Shown in pieces: positions 1 through 14,482 of a stretch of 64,000 bases of DNA; position 1 is the first letter of the stretch; every line of letters begins with the position of its first letter. The DNA is from Pluralibacter sp. UBA7423 (GTDB taxonomy: Bacteria; Pseudomonadota; Gammaproteobacteria; Enterobacterales; Enterobacteriaceae): positions 1-64,000 of the forward strand of contig DKMD01000014.1 of assembly GCA_002470465.1 (NCBI GenBank). The letters run 5' to 3'. The translations under genes and the position numbers were made by a program. The notes under the pieces are model-generated. The model did no database searches. It was not told the DNA's origin and saw only the letters and a list, made by a program, of their open reading frames with translations.

Positions 1-1505
1 AGCAGCGCATTGCTCAGTTCAATGTTGTGAGTGAAGCTCACAACGAAGGTACTATTGTTTCTGTAAGTGACGGTGTTATCCGCATCCACGGCCTGGCCGA
101 TTGTATGCAGGGTGAGATGATTTCCCTGCCGGGTAACCGTTACGCTATCGCACTGAACCTGGAGCGCGACTCCGTAGGTGCCGTTGTTATGGGTCCATAC
201 GCTGACCTCGCCGAAGGCATGAAGGTTAAGTGTACTGGCCGTATTCTTGAAGTGCCGGTTGGCCGTGGCATGTTAGGCCGCGTGGTGAACACCTTGGGTG
301 CACCGATCGACGGTAAAGGTCCGGTTGATAACGATGGCTTCTCGCCAATCGAAGTTATCGCACCTGGCGTTATCGATCGTCAGTCCGTTGACCAGCCTGT
401 TCAGACCGGTTACAAATCCGTCGATGCGATGATTCCAATCGGCCGTGGCCAGCGTGAGCTGATCATCGGTGACCGTCAGACCGGTAAAACCGCGATGGCA
501 ATCGATGCGATCATCAACCAGCGTGATTCCGGCATCAAATGCGTGTACGTGGCTATCGGCCAGAAAGCGTCCACCATTTCTAACGTGGTTCGTAAACTGG
601 AAGAGCACGGCGCACTGGCTAACACCATCGTTGTTGTGGCGACCGCTTCCGAATCCGCTGCACTGCAGTACCTGGCACCATATGCCGGTTGCGCAATGGG
701 CGAATACTTCCGTGACCGCGGTGAAGATGCGCTGATCGTGTACGATGACCTGTCCAAACAGGCTGTTGCTTACCGTCAGGTTTCCCTGCTGCTCCGTCGT
801 CCACCAGGACGTGAAGCATTCCCGGGCGACGTATTCTACCTCCACTCTCGTCTGCTGGAGCGTGCATCCCGCGTTAACGCTGAATACGTTGAGAACTTCA
901 CCAAAGGTGAAGTGAAGGGTAAAACCGGTTCTCTGACTGCGCTGCCGATTATCGAAACGCAGGCGGGTGACGTTTCCGCGTTCGTTCCGACTAACGTCAT
1001 CTCGATTACCGATGGTCAGATCTTCCTGGAAACCAACCTGTTTAACTCCGGTATTCGTCCGGCGGTTAACCCGGGTATCTCCGTATCCCGTGTAGGTGGT
1101 GCAGCGCAGACCAAGATCATCAAGAAACTGTCCGGTGGTATTCGTACCGCGCTGGCACAGTATCGTGAACTGGCGGCGTTCTCTCAGTTTGCATCCGATC
1201 TGGACGAAGCAACCCGTAAGCAGCTGAGCCACGGTCAGAAAGTGACCGAGCTTCTGAAACAGAAACAGTACGCCCCAATGTCTGTAGCACAGCAGGGTAT
1301 TGTTCTGTTCGCGGCTGAACGCGGTTACCTCGAAGATGTGGAACTGGCAAAAATCGGTAGCTTCGAAGCCGCTCTGCTGGCTTACGTCGACCGTGACCAT
1401 GCTCCGCTGATGCAAGAAATCAACCAGACTGGTAACTACAACGACGAAATCGAAGGTAAGCTGAAAGGCATCCTCGATTCCTTCAAAGCAACCCAGTCCT
1501 GGTAA
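1..1505 (+). CDS. atpA: ATP synthase F1 subunit alpha (5' end cut by window)
   Basis: Alpha subunit of the F1 head of F-type ATP synthase; it alternates with beta around the gamma shaft and carries non-catalytic nucleotide sites. The Walker A motif GDRQTGKT is present, and the sequence is near-identical to the 513-residue E. coli protein through its end, KATQSW. The window opens inside the codon equivalent to Lys13, with QRIAQFNVV read in frame from base 3. The GTG at 27 is therefore an internal valine, not the start, and about 12 residues are missing upstream. It is the first gene seen of atpAGDC, 50 bases ahead of atpG. Confidence 0.98.
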   Translation, partial: QRIAQFNVVSEAHNEGTIVSVSDGVIRIHGLADCMQGEMISLPGNRYAIALNLERDSVGAVVMGPYADLAEGMKVKCTGRILEVPVGRGMLGRVVNTLGAPIDGKGPVDNDGFSPIEVIAPGVIDRQSVDQPVQTGYKSVDAMIPIGRGQRELIIGDRQTGKTAMAIDAIINQRDSGIKCVYVAIGQKASTISNVVRKLEEHGALANTIVVVATASESAALQYLAPYAGCAMGEYFRDRGEDALIVYDDLSKQAVAYRQVSLLLRRPPGREAFPGDVFYLHSRLLERASRVNAEYVENFTKGEVKGKTGSLTALPIIETQAGDVSAFVPTNVISITDGQIFLETNLFNSGIRPAVNPGISVSRVGGAAQTKIIKKLSGGIRTALAQYRELAAFSQFASDLDEATRKQLSHGQKVTELLKQKQYAPMSVAQQGIVLFAAERGYLEDVELAKIGSFEAALLAYVDRDHAPLMQEINQTGNYNDEIEGKLKGILDSFKATQSW

Positions 1506-1555
1506 CGTCTGGCGGCTTGCCTTAGGGCAGGCCGCGAGATATTGAGGAGAAGCTC

Positions 1556-3828
<2,273 letters not shown>

Positions 3829-3848
3829 CGCCTTAATCGGAGGGTGAT

Positions 3849-4268
3849 ATGGCAATGACTTACCACCTGGACGTCGTCAGCGCAGAGCAGCAAATGTTCT
3901 CTGGTCTGGTCGAGAAAATCCAGGTAACGGGTAGCGAAGGTGAACTGGGTATTTACCCGGGCCACGCACCGCTGCTCACCGCCATTAAGCCTGGTATGAT
4001 TCGCATCGTGAAGCAGCACGGACATGAAGAGTTCATCTACTTGTCCGGCGGCGTGCTGGAAGTTCAGCCAGGTAACGTAACCGTGCTGGCTGATACCGCT
4101 ATCCGCGGTCAGGATCTCGACGAAGCGCGAGCCCTGGAAGCGAAACGCAAAGCGGAAGAGCACATCAAGAGCTCGCACGGCGACGTGGACTACGCTCAGG
4201 CGTCCGCGGAGCTGGCCAAAGCGATCGCCAAACTGCGCGTTATCGAGTTGACCAAAAAAGCGATGTAA
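3849..4268 (+). CDS. atpC: ATP synthase F1 subunit epsilon
   Basis: Epsilon subunit at the base of the central stalk. It inhibits ATP hydrolysis through its C-terminal helices and links gamma to the c-ring. The protein is 139 residues, with the N-terminal beta-sandwich ([19 protein letters not shown] onward) followed by a helical hairpin ending [21 protein letters not shown] ribosome site precedes the ATG. It is the last gene of the atp operon; a strong hairpin terminator begins 19 bases after the stop. Confidence 0.98.
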   Translation: MAMTYHLDVVSAEQQMFSGLVEKIQVTGSEGELGIYPGHAPLLTAIKPGMIRIVKQHGHEEFIYLSGGVLEVQPGNVTVLADTAIRGQDLDEARALEAKRKAEEHIKSSHGDVDYAQASAELAKAIAKLRVIELTKKAM

Positions 4269-4286
4269 CACCGGCTTGAAAGCACA

Positions 4287-4320
4287 AAAGCCAGTCTGGT
4301 TTCCAGGCTGGCTTTTTTCT
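4287..4320 (+). terminator. atp operon terminator
   Basis: An inverted repeat, AAAAGCCAGTCTGG (4287-4300) pairing with CCAGGCTGGCTTTT (4302-4315) with one G-U pair, is followed directly by a run of T. This is a classic intrinsic terminator at the end of atpC. Confidence 0.9.
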
Positions 4321-4340
4321 TGGCTGATGTAATCCTTAAG

Positions 4341-4356
4341 TGTGATATGTGTCACA
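4341..4356. promoter_or_regulatory. CRP-type operator, upstream copy
   Basis: TGTGATATGTGTCACA matches the CRP consensus TGTGA-N6-TCACA at every defined base. It lies just upstream of a possible promoter (TTGCGA at 4363-4368, 17-base spacer, TAGACT at 4386-4391). Binding is inferred from the match alone. Confidence 0.7.
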
Positions 4357-4362
4357 TAAATG

Positions 4363-4391
4363 TTGCGAAGGTCAGACGCCAGGCGTAGACT
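4363..4391 (+). promoter_or_regulatory. possible sigma70 promoter of the mini-unit after atpC
   Basis: TTGCGA and TAGACT are separated by 17 bases, each matching 4 of 6 consensus positions. Transcription would start near 4398. That puts one CRP site centred near -50 and the other across the start site, so the geometry does not settle activation versus repression. Confidence 0.4.
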
Positions 4392-4398
4392 CTTTTTT

Positions 4399-4414
4399 TG
4401 TGAGTCAGATCACA
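4399..4414. promoter_or_regulatory. CRP-type operator, downstream copy
   Basis: TGTGAGTCAGATCACA is a second perfect TGTGA-N6-TCACA site, centred 58 bases from the first. It precedes the 16-codon frame at 4442. Confidence 0.7.
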
Positions 4415-4441
4415 TAACAAGTGTGCTATGCAGGAATCAAC

Positions 4442-4492
4442 ATGAAACGCTTTCACAAATTCATCGCGCTGTTCCGCAATCTGAGCTTCTAA
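4442..4492 (+). CDS. putative 16-residue cationic peptide
   Basis: A 17-codon frame encodes MKRFHKFIALFRNLSF. The ATG has an AGGA ribosome site (4432-4435) at ideal 6-base spacing. The peptide is basic with phenylalanines spaced every three to four residues, so it could form an amphipathic helix, but it has no long hydrophobic core. I do not recognise it. It sits between two perfect CRP sites upstream and an intrinsic terminator downstream, so a dedicated transcript of about 150-160 nt is plausible. That transcript could act as a small RNA, as a peptide mRNA, or as both. Without conservation data the frame could also be chance. Confidence 0.4.
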   Translation: MKRFHKFIALFRNLSF

Positions 4493-4524
4493 TCCTCTGA
4501 ATTGCCGGGCATAAATAATATGAG

Positions 4525-4556
4525 AAGGTCGCCAACGGGCGGCCTTTTTGTTTTTC
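4525..4556 (+). terminator. terminator of the CRP-flanked mini-unit
   Basis: AAGGTCGCC (4525-4533) and GGCGGCCTT (4538-4546) form a 9-base-pair stem with one G-U pair and loop AACG, followed by T-rich sequence. It closes the short unit and separates it from glmU. Confidence 0.8.
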
Positions 4557-4803
4557 TACGCCCGGTAGGGCTTGCTTCAGGTATCGAAAGAACAGCCAAA
4601 GCAGCAACATAGCGGCTAATCTTCAGATTATGGGGCTTTTTTTCGAGACAAAGGGCGCTACGATAGCTGAAAATAGCGTCATAAAATCGGTTTTGACTTT
4701 CACGTTGTGCGTTTTCTCTGCATCCCATTTCATGATGAAAAATATGTAGAAATTTCAATGTGAAAGGTTTTAACTTCTCACTCAAACTCCTGTCAGGATG
4801 CGT
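4557..4803 (+). other. glmU upstream region
   Basis: An AT-rich 247-base gap. It must carry any glmU-proximal promoter; a TTGACT at 4693-4698 has no convincing -10 partner at the right spacing. NagC operators are known upstream of glmU in E. coli, but I could not place one here with confidence. Confidence 0.4.
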
Positions 4804-6174
4804 ATGTCAAACAGTGCGATGAGCGTAGTGATCCTTGCCGCGGGCAAAGGTACTCGCATGTATTCCGATCTCCCGAAGGTGCTTCATACCCTCGCGGGCA
4901 AGCCAATGGTTCAGCATGTTATTGATGCTGCTGATGAATTAGGCGCCACTCAGGTTCATCTGGTCTATGGTCACGGTGGCGATCTCCTCAAAGAGACGCT
5001 GACCGAAGGTAATCTGAACTGGGTGCTCCAGGCAGAGCAGCTGGGTACAGGTCACGCGATGCAGCAGGCTGCGCCGTTCTTTGCCGATGATGAAGACATC
5101 ATGATGCTCTACGGCGACGTACCGCTGATTTCCGTGGAAACTCTGGAGCGTCTGCGCGCCGCGAAACCGCAGGGCGGGATTGGTCTGCTGACCGTTAAAC
5201 TCGATGACCCGACCGGCTATGGCCGCATCACCCGCGAAGACGGCAAGGTGACCGGTATCGTCGAGCATAAAGATGCAACCGATGCGCAGCGCCAGATTCA
5301 GGAGATCAACACCGGTATCCTGATTGCGGGCGGGGCCGATCTGAAGCGCTGGCTGGGCAAGCTCGACAACAACAACGCTCAGGGCGAGTTCTACATTACC
5401 GATATTATCGCAATGGCATACCAGGAAGGGCGTGACATTGCCGCCGTTCACCCGGATCGCCTGAGCGAAGTGGAAGGTGTGAATAATCGCCTTCAGCTTT
5501 CCCGTCTGGAGCGGGTGTATCAGAGCGAGCAGGCAGAAAAACTGCTACTGGCGGGCGTGATGCTGCGCGATCCGGCGCGTTTCGATCTGCGCGGTAGCCT
5601 GAACCACGGGCGCGACGTGGAAATTGATACTAACGTTATTCTTGAAGGTAACGTCACCCTGGGCCATCGCGTAAAAATTGGCGCGGGCTGCGTGATTAAA
5701 AACAGCGTCATTGGCGACGACTGCGAAATCAGCCCGTATAGCGTCGTGGAAGATGCACAACTGCACGCCGCCTGCACGATCGGTCCGTTTGCACGTCTGC
5801 GCCCGGGAGCTGAACTGCTGGAAGGCGCGCACGTTGGCAACTTCGTTGAGATGAAAAAAGCGCGACTGGGTAAAGGTTCTAAAGCCGGACATCTGAGCTA
5901 CCTCGGCGACGCCGAGATTGGCGACAACGTGAATATTGGTGCGGGCACTATTACCTGCAACTACGACGGTGCTAACAAATTTAAAACACTCATCGGCGAT
6001 GATGTGTTTGTCGGTTCTGATACCCAACTGGTGGCGCCGGTCAGCGTAGGTAAAGGCGCAACGATTGCTGCCGGAACCACCGTGACCCGCAATGTCGGTG
6101 ACAACGAACTGGTATTAAGCCGCGTGCCGCAGGTCCACAAGCAGGGCTGGCAGCGTCCGGTGAAGAAAAAGTAA
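4804..6174 (+). CDS. glmU: bifunctional GlmU: GlcNAc-1-P uridylyltransferase / GlcN-1-P acetyltransferase
   Basis: Makes UDP-GlcNAc, the precursor of peptidoglycan and lipid A, in two steps. The C-terminal half acetylates glucosamine-1-phosphate and the N-terminal half transfers UMP. The pyrophosphorylase signature LAAGKGTRM is at residues 11-19, a metal-binding Asp lies in LYGDVPL near residue 105, and hexapeptide repeats of a left-handed beta helix span roughly 250-440, with the catalytic His in [10 protein letters not shown] near 363. I chose ATG 4804 over 4798: it has AGGA at 4795-4798 and gives 456 residues, the E. coli length. It is followed by glmS. Confidence 0.97.
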   Translation: MSNSAMSVVILAAGKGTRMYSDLPKVLHTLAGKPMVQHVIDAADELGATQVHLVYGHGGDLLKETLTEGNLNWVLQAEQLGTGHAMQQAAPFFADDEDIMMLYGDVPLISVETLERLRAAKPQGGIGLLTVKLDDPTGYGRITREDGKVTGIVEHKDATDAQRQIQEINTGILIAGGADLKRWLGKLDNNNAQGEFYITDIIAMAYQEGRDIAAVHPDRLSEVEGVNNRLQLSRLERVYQSEQAEKLLLAGVMLRDPARFDLRGSLNHGRDVEIDTNVILEGNVTLGHRVKIGAGCVIKNSVIGDDCEISPYSVVEDAQLHAACTIGPFARLRPGAELLEGAHVGNFVEMKKARLGKGSKAGHLSYLGDAEIGDNVNIGAGTITCNYDGANKFKTLIGDDVFVGSDTQLVAPVSVGKGATIAAGTTVTRNVGDNELVLSRVPQVHKQGWQRPVKKK

Positions 6175-6177
6175 GTT

Positions 6178-6250
6178 GTAGGCCGGATAAGGCGGTTACG
6201 CCGCCATCCGGCAATGCAAAGCGCCTGATGCGTTTCGCTTATCAGGCCGA
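6178..6250. repeat. REP/BIME palindrome between glmU and glmS
   Basis: Two REP-type arms, one with GTAGGCCGGATAAGGCG and one with CGCTTATCAGGCC, face each other. This is the typical enterobacterial intergenic palindrome and is transcribed within the glmUS message. Confidence 0.85.
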
Positions 6251-6407
6251 CGGTTTTACAGGGCAGAGGGTGAAAAATATCACCCCACCCAACATGCAGC
6301 ACCCATAAAAACAACCCCACTCTCTACAAGGCTCGGGGCTCCGGAAAAACCGGAAAACACAGGTCAGCGACAACGCATGGCATCATGCCATTTCAGGAAA
6401 TCTAACT
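6251..6407 (+). promoter_or_regulatory. glmS 5' leader
   Basis: The leader has a short hairpin (ATGGCATCATGCCAT, about 6377-6391) just ahead of the AGGAAA ribosome site at 6395-6400. In E. coli the glmS leader is cleaved from glmU by RNase E and is activated by the sRNA GlmZ, which opens a hairpin masking the ribosome site. The same layout is visible here; the GlmZ pairing itself is inferred by homology. Confidence 0.5.
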
Positions 6408-8237
6408 ATGTGTGGAATTGTTGGCGCAGTCGCGCAGCGTGATATTGCTGAAATCCTTCTCGAAGGGCTTCGTCGTCTGGAATACCGGGGTTATGACTCT
6501 GCCGGTCTGGCAGTGGTCGACAGCGAAGGTCACATGACCCGTCTGCGTCGCCTCGGTAAAGTGCAAATGCTGGCTCAGGCCGCAGAAGAACATCCTCTGC
6601 ATGGCGGCACCGGTATTGCGCACACCCGTTGGGCAACCCATGGAGAGCCGTCCGAAGGCAACGCGCATCCTCATATCTCAGACCACATCGTGGTAGTGCA
6701 CAACGGCATCATCGAAAACCACGAGCCGCTGCGTGAACTGCTGCAGTCCCGCGGCTATGTATTCGCCTCCGAAACCGACACCGAAGTGATTGCTCACCTG
6801 GTGCACTGGGAGCTGGAACAGGGGGGAACGTTGCGTGAAGCCGTTCTGCGAACCATTCCGCAACTGCGTGGCGCGTACGGCACCGTGATCATGGATACCC
6901 GCAATCCGGATACTCTGCTGGCTGCCCGTTCAGGTAGCCCGCTGGTGATTGGTCTGGGCATGGGCGAAAACTTTATCGCCTCTGACCAACTAGCGCTGCT
7001 GCCGGTAACCCGTCGCTTCATCTTCCTTGAAGAAGGCGACATCGCGGAAGTGACCCGTCGCAGCGTGACCGTGTTTGCCAAATCCGGCGAACAGGTTAAA
7101 CGCCCGGACATCGAATCGAATTTGCAGTACGACGCGGGTGACAAAGGCATCTACCGTCACTACATGCAGAAAGAGATCTACGAGCAGCCGAACGCTATCA
7201 AAAACACCCTGACCGGGCGCATCAGCCACGGCCAGGTCGATCTTAGCGAGCTGGGCGCTCAGGCCAACGATCTGCTCTCTAAAGTTGAGCATATTCAGAT
7301 TGTAGCCTGCGGCACCTCGTACAACTCTGGGATGGTTTCGCGCTATTGGTTCGAAGCGCTGGCCGGCGTGCCGTGCGATGTCGAAATCGCCTCTGAATTC
7401 CGCTACCGCAAATCTGCGGTGCGCCGCAACAGTCTGATGATCACCCTTTCTCAGTCCGGTGAAACGGCGGATACGCTGGCGGCGCTGCGCCTGTCGAAAG
7501 AGCTGGGTTACCTGGGGTCGCTGGCAATTTGTAACGTGCCGGGGTCTTCGCTGGTGCGTGAATCCGATTTGGCGCTGATGACCAAAGCCGGAACGGAAAT
7601 CGGCGTGGCGTCGACCAAAGCGTTCACCACGCAGCTGACCGTGCTGTTAATGCTGGTGGCGAAACTGGCAAACCTGAAAGGTCAGGATGCGTCTGTGGAG
7701 CACGACATCGTTCATGGCCTGCAAACGCTGCCGAGCCGCATCGATCAGATGCTGTCGCAGGACAAGCGTATTGAGGCCCTGGCTGAGGGCTTTTCAGACA
7801 AGCATCACGCGTTGTTCCTCGGTCGTGGCGATCAGTATCCGATCGCGCTCGAAGGCGCGCTGAAGCTCAAAGAGATCTCTTATATCCACGCCGAGGCCTA
7901 TGCCGCGGGCGAGCTGAAACACGGCCCGCTGGCGCTGATCGATGCGGATATGCCGGTTATCGTTGTGGCGCCAAACAACGAACTGCTGGAAAAACTGAAA
8001 TCCAACATCGAGGAAGTGCGCGCGCGCGGCGGCGTGCTGTACGTCTTCGCCGATCAGGATGCCGGTTTCACCAGTAGCGACAACATGAAAGTGATTGAGA
8101 TGCCGCATGTGGAAGAGGTGATTGCGCCTGTCTTCTACACCGTCCCGCTGCAGCTGCTGGCCTATCACGTGGCGTTGATTAAAGGCACTGACGTGGACCA
8201 GCCGCGTAACCTGGCGAAATCTGTCACCGTCGAGTAA
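6408..8237 (+). CDS. glmS: glutamine--fructose-6-phosphate aminotransferase
   Basis: First enzyme of hexosamine synthesis: fructose-6-P plus glutamine gives glucosamine-6-P plus glutamate. The protein is 609 residues, as in E. coli. The N-terminal nucleophile Cys follows the initiator Met ([10 protein letters not shown]), the glutaminase domain covers about 1-240, and two SIS sugar-isomerase domains follow ([11 protein letters not shown] is the first phosphosugar loop). The C-terminal [10 protein letters not shown] carries the conserved Lys near 603 of the isomerase site. With glmU it supplies UDP-GlcNAc. A hairpin terminator follows directly. Confidence 0.98.
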   Translation: MCGIVGAVAQRDIAEILLEGLRRLEYRGYDSAGLAVVDSEGHMTRLRRLGKVQMLAQAAEEHPLHGGTGIAHTRWATHGEPSEGNAHPHISDHIVVVHNGIIENHEPLRELLQSRGYVFASETDTEVIAHLVHWELEQGGTLREAVLRTIPQLRGAYGTVIMDTRNPDTLLAARSGSPLVIGLGMGENFIASDQLALLPVTRRFIFLEEGDIAEVTRRSVTVFAKSGEQVKRPDIESNLQYDAGDKGIYRHYMQKEIYEQPNAIKNTLTGRISHGQVDLSELGAQANDLLSKVEHIQIVACGTSYNSGMVSRYWFEALAGVPCDVEIASEFRYRKSAVRRNSLMITLSQSGETADTLAALRLSKELGYLGSLAICNVPGSSLVRESDLALMTKAGTEIGVASTKAFTTQLTVLLMLVAKLANLKGQDASVEHDIVHGLQTLPSRIDQMLSQDKRIEALAEGFSDKHHALFLGRGDQYPIALEGALKLKEISYIHAEAYAAGELKHGPLALIDADMPVIVVAPNNELLEKLKSNIEEVRARGGVLYVFADQDAGFTSSDNMKVIEMPHVEEVIAPVFYTVPLQLLAYHVALIKGTDVDQPRNLAKSVTVE

Positions 8238-8246
8238 GCGTAAACC

Positions 8247-8280
8247 GGAGCTCTGCCAGGTGCAGAGCTCCTTTCTCATT
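8247..8280 (+). terminator. glmS terminator
   Basis: GGAGCTCTGC (8247-8256) and GCAGAGCTCC (8262-8271) form a perfect 10-base-pair stem followed by TTTCTCATT. The tail reaches the stop codon of the decayed receptor gene on the other strand. Confidence 0.85.
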
Positions 8281-8645
8281 TACAGGCGAAACGCGGCAAC
8301 CGCCAGCCGCAGCTGTTCTGCCTGCTCTTCCAGTGACGCCGAGGCTACCGCTGACAGTTCCACCAGCGAAGCATTCTGCTGAGTCACGCTATCCATCTGC
8401 GAAACCGCCAGGCTGACCTGTTCGATCCCCCCTGCTCTGCTCTTTAGACGCGGTGGTGATTTCCCCCATGATATCGCTGACGCGCGTTACTGAGGTCACA
8501 ATCTCCTTGACGACGGCAAAGCCTCATTGTCTTTGTTCACAGCGGAGTAAAACAACCCACCAGTAATGAGCTGAAGCGAACAGAAAAGGGCGAGTACGAT
8601 GACGATGCCAGTCACGACGCGAAATTTGTTTTGCACAGGTTTCAT
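8280..8645 (-). pseudogene. methyl-accepting chemotaxis protein remnant (internal deletion plus frameshift)
   Basis: Read on the minus strand, the segment starts MKPVQNKFRVVTGIVIVLA, a cytoplasmic tip plus first membrane helix typical of a Tsr/Trg-type receptor. After NKDNEA the frame jumps straight to the end of the signalling domain: [19 protein letters not shown], then, after a one-base shift in a run of six C (plus strand near 8427-8432), [21 protein letters not shown] and a C-terminus [17 protein letters not shown] before the stop. The sensor, second membrane helix and HAMP regions are gone, leaving roughly 120 codons of an approximately 550-codon family. It cannot make a working receptor. 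Confidence 0.8.
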
Positions 8646-8857
8646 CCATTAAATGTTGCGGGTTTATTAACAACATTGGAGATAACAGAAGAAGCTAAAG
8701 CTGATTTTTTCGACATCTGAAAAATGACAAACAGTCATCTTCAGCTAACTTTTTCAGTGTCACAAAAAGAAAATCTTACTGAAAAATCAACGTCATATGC
8801 GTGATTAACTTTTTGATTTTAATGGTTAAAAAACAAATGCCTTAACGCAAATATTTC

Positions 8858-10005
<1,148 letters not shown>

Positions 10006-10020
10006 TCGAGGTTTGTTGTT

Positions 10021-10112
10021 GATGGCGGATGGCGCTTCGCTTATCCGCCCTACAAAAATCAGGTAACATGCTGTTTTTGTAGGCCCGGCCAGCATAAGCG
10101 CCGCCGGGCATC
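10021..10112. repeat. REP/BIME element between pstS and pstC
   Basis: Two REP arms are present, GGCGCTTCGCTTATCCGCC and GTAGGCCCGGCCAGCATAAGCG with CGCCGCCGGGC. It lies inside the pst transcript and may stabilise the upstream pstS message. Confidence 0.85.
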
Positions 10113-10138
10113 GTTCGGGTGATTAACTGAAAGAGTAA

Positions 10139-12813
<2,675 letters not shown>

Positions 12814-12825
12814 TTTGGAGCGCAT

Positions 12826-13551
12826 ATGGATAACCTCAATCTTAACAAACACATTTCCGGCCAGTTCAACGCAGAGCTGGAGCATATTCGCACCCAGGTG
12901 ATGACCATGGGGGGGCTGGTGGAGAAGCAGCTGTCCGACGCCATCACCGCGATGCATAACCAGGATCAGGATCTGGCGAAGCGCGTTATCGACGGTGACA
13001 AGCAGGTCAACATGATGGAAGTCGCTATCGACGAAGCCTGCGTGCGCATCATTGCCAAGCGTCAGCCGACCGCGAGTGACCTGCGCCTGGTAATGGCGAT
13101 CATTAAAACCATCGCCGAGCTGGAGCGTATTGGTGACGTTGCCGACAAAATCTGCCGCACCGCGCTGGAGAAGTTCTCCCAACAGCATCAGCCGCTGCTG
13201 GTGAGCCTGGAATCGCTGGGTCGCCACACCGTGCAGATGCTGCACGACGTGCTGGATGCGTTTGCGCGCATGGATCTGGATGAAGCGGTGCGAATTTATC
13301 GCGAAGACAAAAAAGTGGATCAGGAATATGAAGGCATCGTGCGTCAGCTGATGACCTACATGATGGAAGATTCCCGCACCATTCCAAGCGTGCTGACCGC
13401 CCTGTTCTGCGCCCGCTCTATCGAACGTATCGGCGATCGCTGCCAGAACATCTGCGAATACATCTTCTACTTCGTGAAGGGGCAGGATTTCCGTCACGTC
13501 GGTGGCGACGAGCTGGACAAGCTGCTGGCGGGGAAAGATCCGAAGGAGTAA
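12826..13551 (+). CDS. phoU: phosphate signalling regulator PhoU
   Basis: Cytoplasmic all-helical metal-binding protein that links the Pst transporter to the sensor kinase PhoR and keeps the Pho regulon off when phosphate is plentiful. The protein is 241 residues, made of two repeated three-helix PhoU domains. The E/DxxxD metal motifs are visible in each half ([13 protein letters not shown] and [13 protein letters not shown]). It ends the pst operon; a REP element follows. Confidence 0.98.
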   Translation: MDNLNLNKHISGQFNAELEHIRTQVMTMGGLVEKQLSDAITAMHNQDQDLAKRVIDGDKQVNMMEVAIDEACVRIIAKRQPTASDLRLVMAIIKTIAELERIGDVADKICRTALEKFSQQHQPLLVSLESLGRHTVQMLHDVLDAFARMDLDEAVRIYREDKKVDQEYEGIVRQLMTYMMEDSRTIPSVLTALFCARSIERIGDRCQNICEYIFYFVKGQDFRHVGGDELDKLLAGKDPKE

Positions 13552-13560
13552 GCGGAACGT

Positions 13561-13637
13561 CTGGCGGGTGGCGCGTTGCTTACCCGGCCTACGAAACCGG
13601 GGATCCCGTAGGCCGGATAAGCTTGCGTATCAGGCAT
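13561..13637. repeat. REP element after phoU
   Basis: Two arms, GGCGCGTTGCTTACCCGGCC and CGTAGGCCGGATAAGCTTGC, lie between the convergent phoU and yieH. No separate T-tailed terminator is obvious, so the palindrome may mark the operon end. Confidence 0.8.
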
Positions 13638-13646
13638 TCAGAAAAA

Positions 13647-14312
13647 TTATTCCGTAATGCTCCAGCCCCGGGCCTTCCACAATCCTGGTAACTCATCCAG
13701 ACGCGTAAACGTCGTTACCTTCGGGTGGTTAATTGGCTGGTTGTGCGGATCGGCACAGAAGTAAAACACCTCCATCCCTGCCGCCACGCCGGACATCGCC
13801 CCCGCGCTGGAATCGTCGACCAGCACGCACTTTACCGGATCAACGTTCATGGCTTTCGCCGCGTGGTACATCAGCGCCGGATCGGGTTTCCAGGCCTGAA
13901 TGTCATAGCCGCTGAACAGCTTATCGGGAAAATGATGCAGCAGGCCGGTGTTGCCTAAAGAGTGCTGCATTTTACTCACCGGACCGTTGGAGACGATGCA
14001 CATCGGAACCGTCATCGCGTCCAGCAGGGCATTTGCGCCATCGATCGCTTCGAGCTCGCTGTCGAACAGCCGCGCAACCTCGGCACGATAAACGGGTTCC
14101 AGCCTCTCTTTTTCAAGCTTCACGCCGTACTCGGCATTAATGGTGTCGATAATCTCGTACAGCTTCACCCCTTTAAAGCGTTTGAAGATCTCTTCAAGCT
14201 CAAGGGTGATGCCAAACTCCCGGAACATGTGGACATAAGCCCGGGAACAAATCACTTCACTGTCGACCAGCGTGCCATCGCAGTCGAAGAATACCGCCTC
14301 AATACTGGACAT
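13647..14312 (-). CDS. yieH: HAD-family sugar phosphatase YieH (6-phosphogluconate phosphatase type)
   Basis: Haloacid-dehalogenase hydrolase of 221 residues, the E. coli YieH length. Motif I is DCDGTLVDS at about residues 9-17 with the nucleophile Asp first. Motif II is in CIVSNGP, and the motif IV acid is in CVLVDDSSAG. E. coli YieH dephosphorylates 6-phosphogluconate. I chose ATG 14312, which has an AGGAAA ribosome site, over a longer frame from 14354 that lacks one. It is divergent from adeP across a PurR-like site. Confidence 0.9.
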   Translation of the reverse strand: MSSIEAVFFDCDGTLVDSEVICSRAYVHMFREFGITLELEEIFKRFKGVKLYEIIDTINAEYGVKLEKERLEPVYRAEVARLFDSELEAIDGANALLDAMTVPMCIVSNGPVSKMQHSLGNTGLLHHFPDKLFSGYDIQAWKPDPALMYHAAKAMNVDPVKCVLVDDSSAGAMSGVAAGMEVFYFCADPHNQPINHPKVTTFTRLDELPGLWKARGWSITE

Positions 14313-14362
14313 GCCGTTTCCTGTTGTCACAAGTTTAACGTTTACGTAATACAATTTGCCCG

Positions 14363-14378
14363 ACGCAATCGTTGCCGT
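14363..14378. promoter_or_regulatory. PurR-like operator between yieH and adeP
   Basis: ACGCAATCGTTGCCGT matches 13 of 16 positions of the PurR consensus ACGCAAACGTTTGCGT. Position upstream of a purine permease makes purine repression plausible. Binding is inferred from the match alone. Confidence 0.6.
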
Positions 14379-14482
14379 ATAAGCAAAATCAATGAAAAAA
14401 ATGCATTCGAAGCGCCCCTATTGTCGCATTTTGGTATAGGATAGCGACGAATTTTCCCCTCCTTATGTTCGGAAGCAAGAAG

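Noticed and set aside
273..1415. Long minus-strand reading frame opposite atpA
   Set aside because: It mirrors a highly biased gene, has no family features and no ribosome site; it is a composition artefact.
27..1505. GTG start giving a 492-residue AtpA
   Set aside because: The frame continues upstream to base 3 as QRIAQFN, the normal internal AtpA sequence; the GTG is a valine codon and the true start is outside the window.
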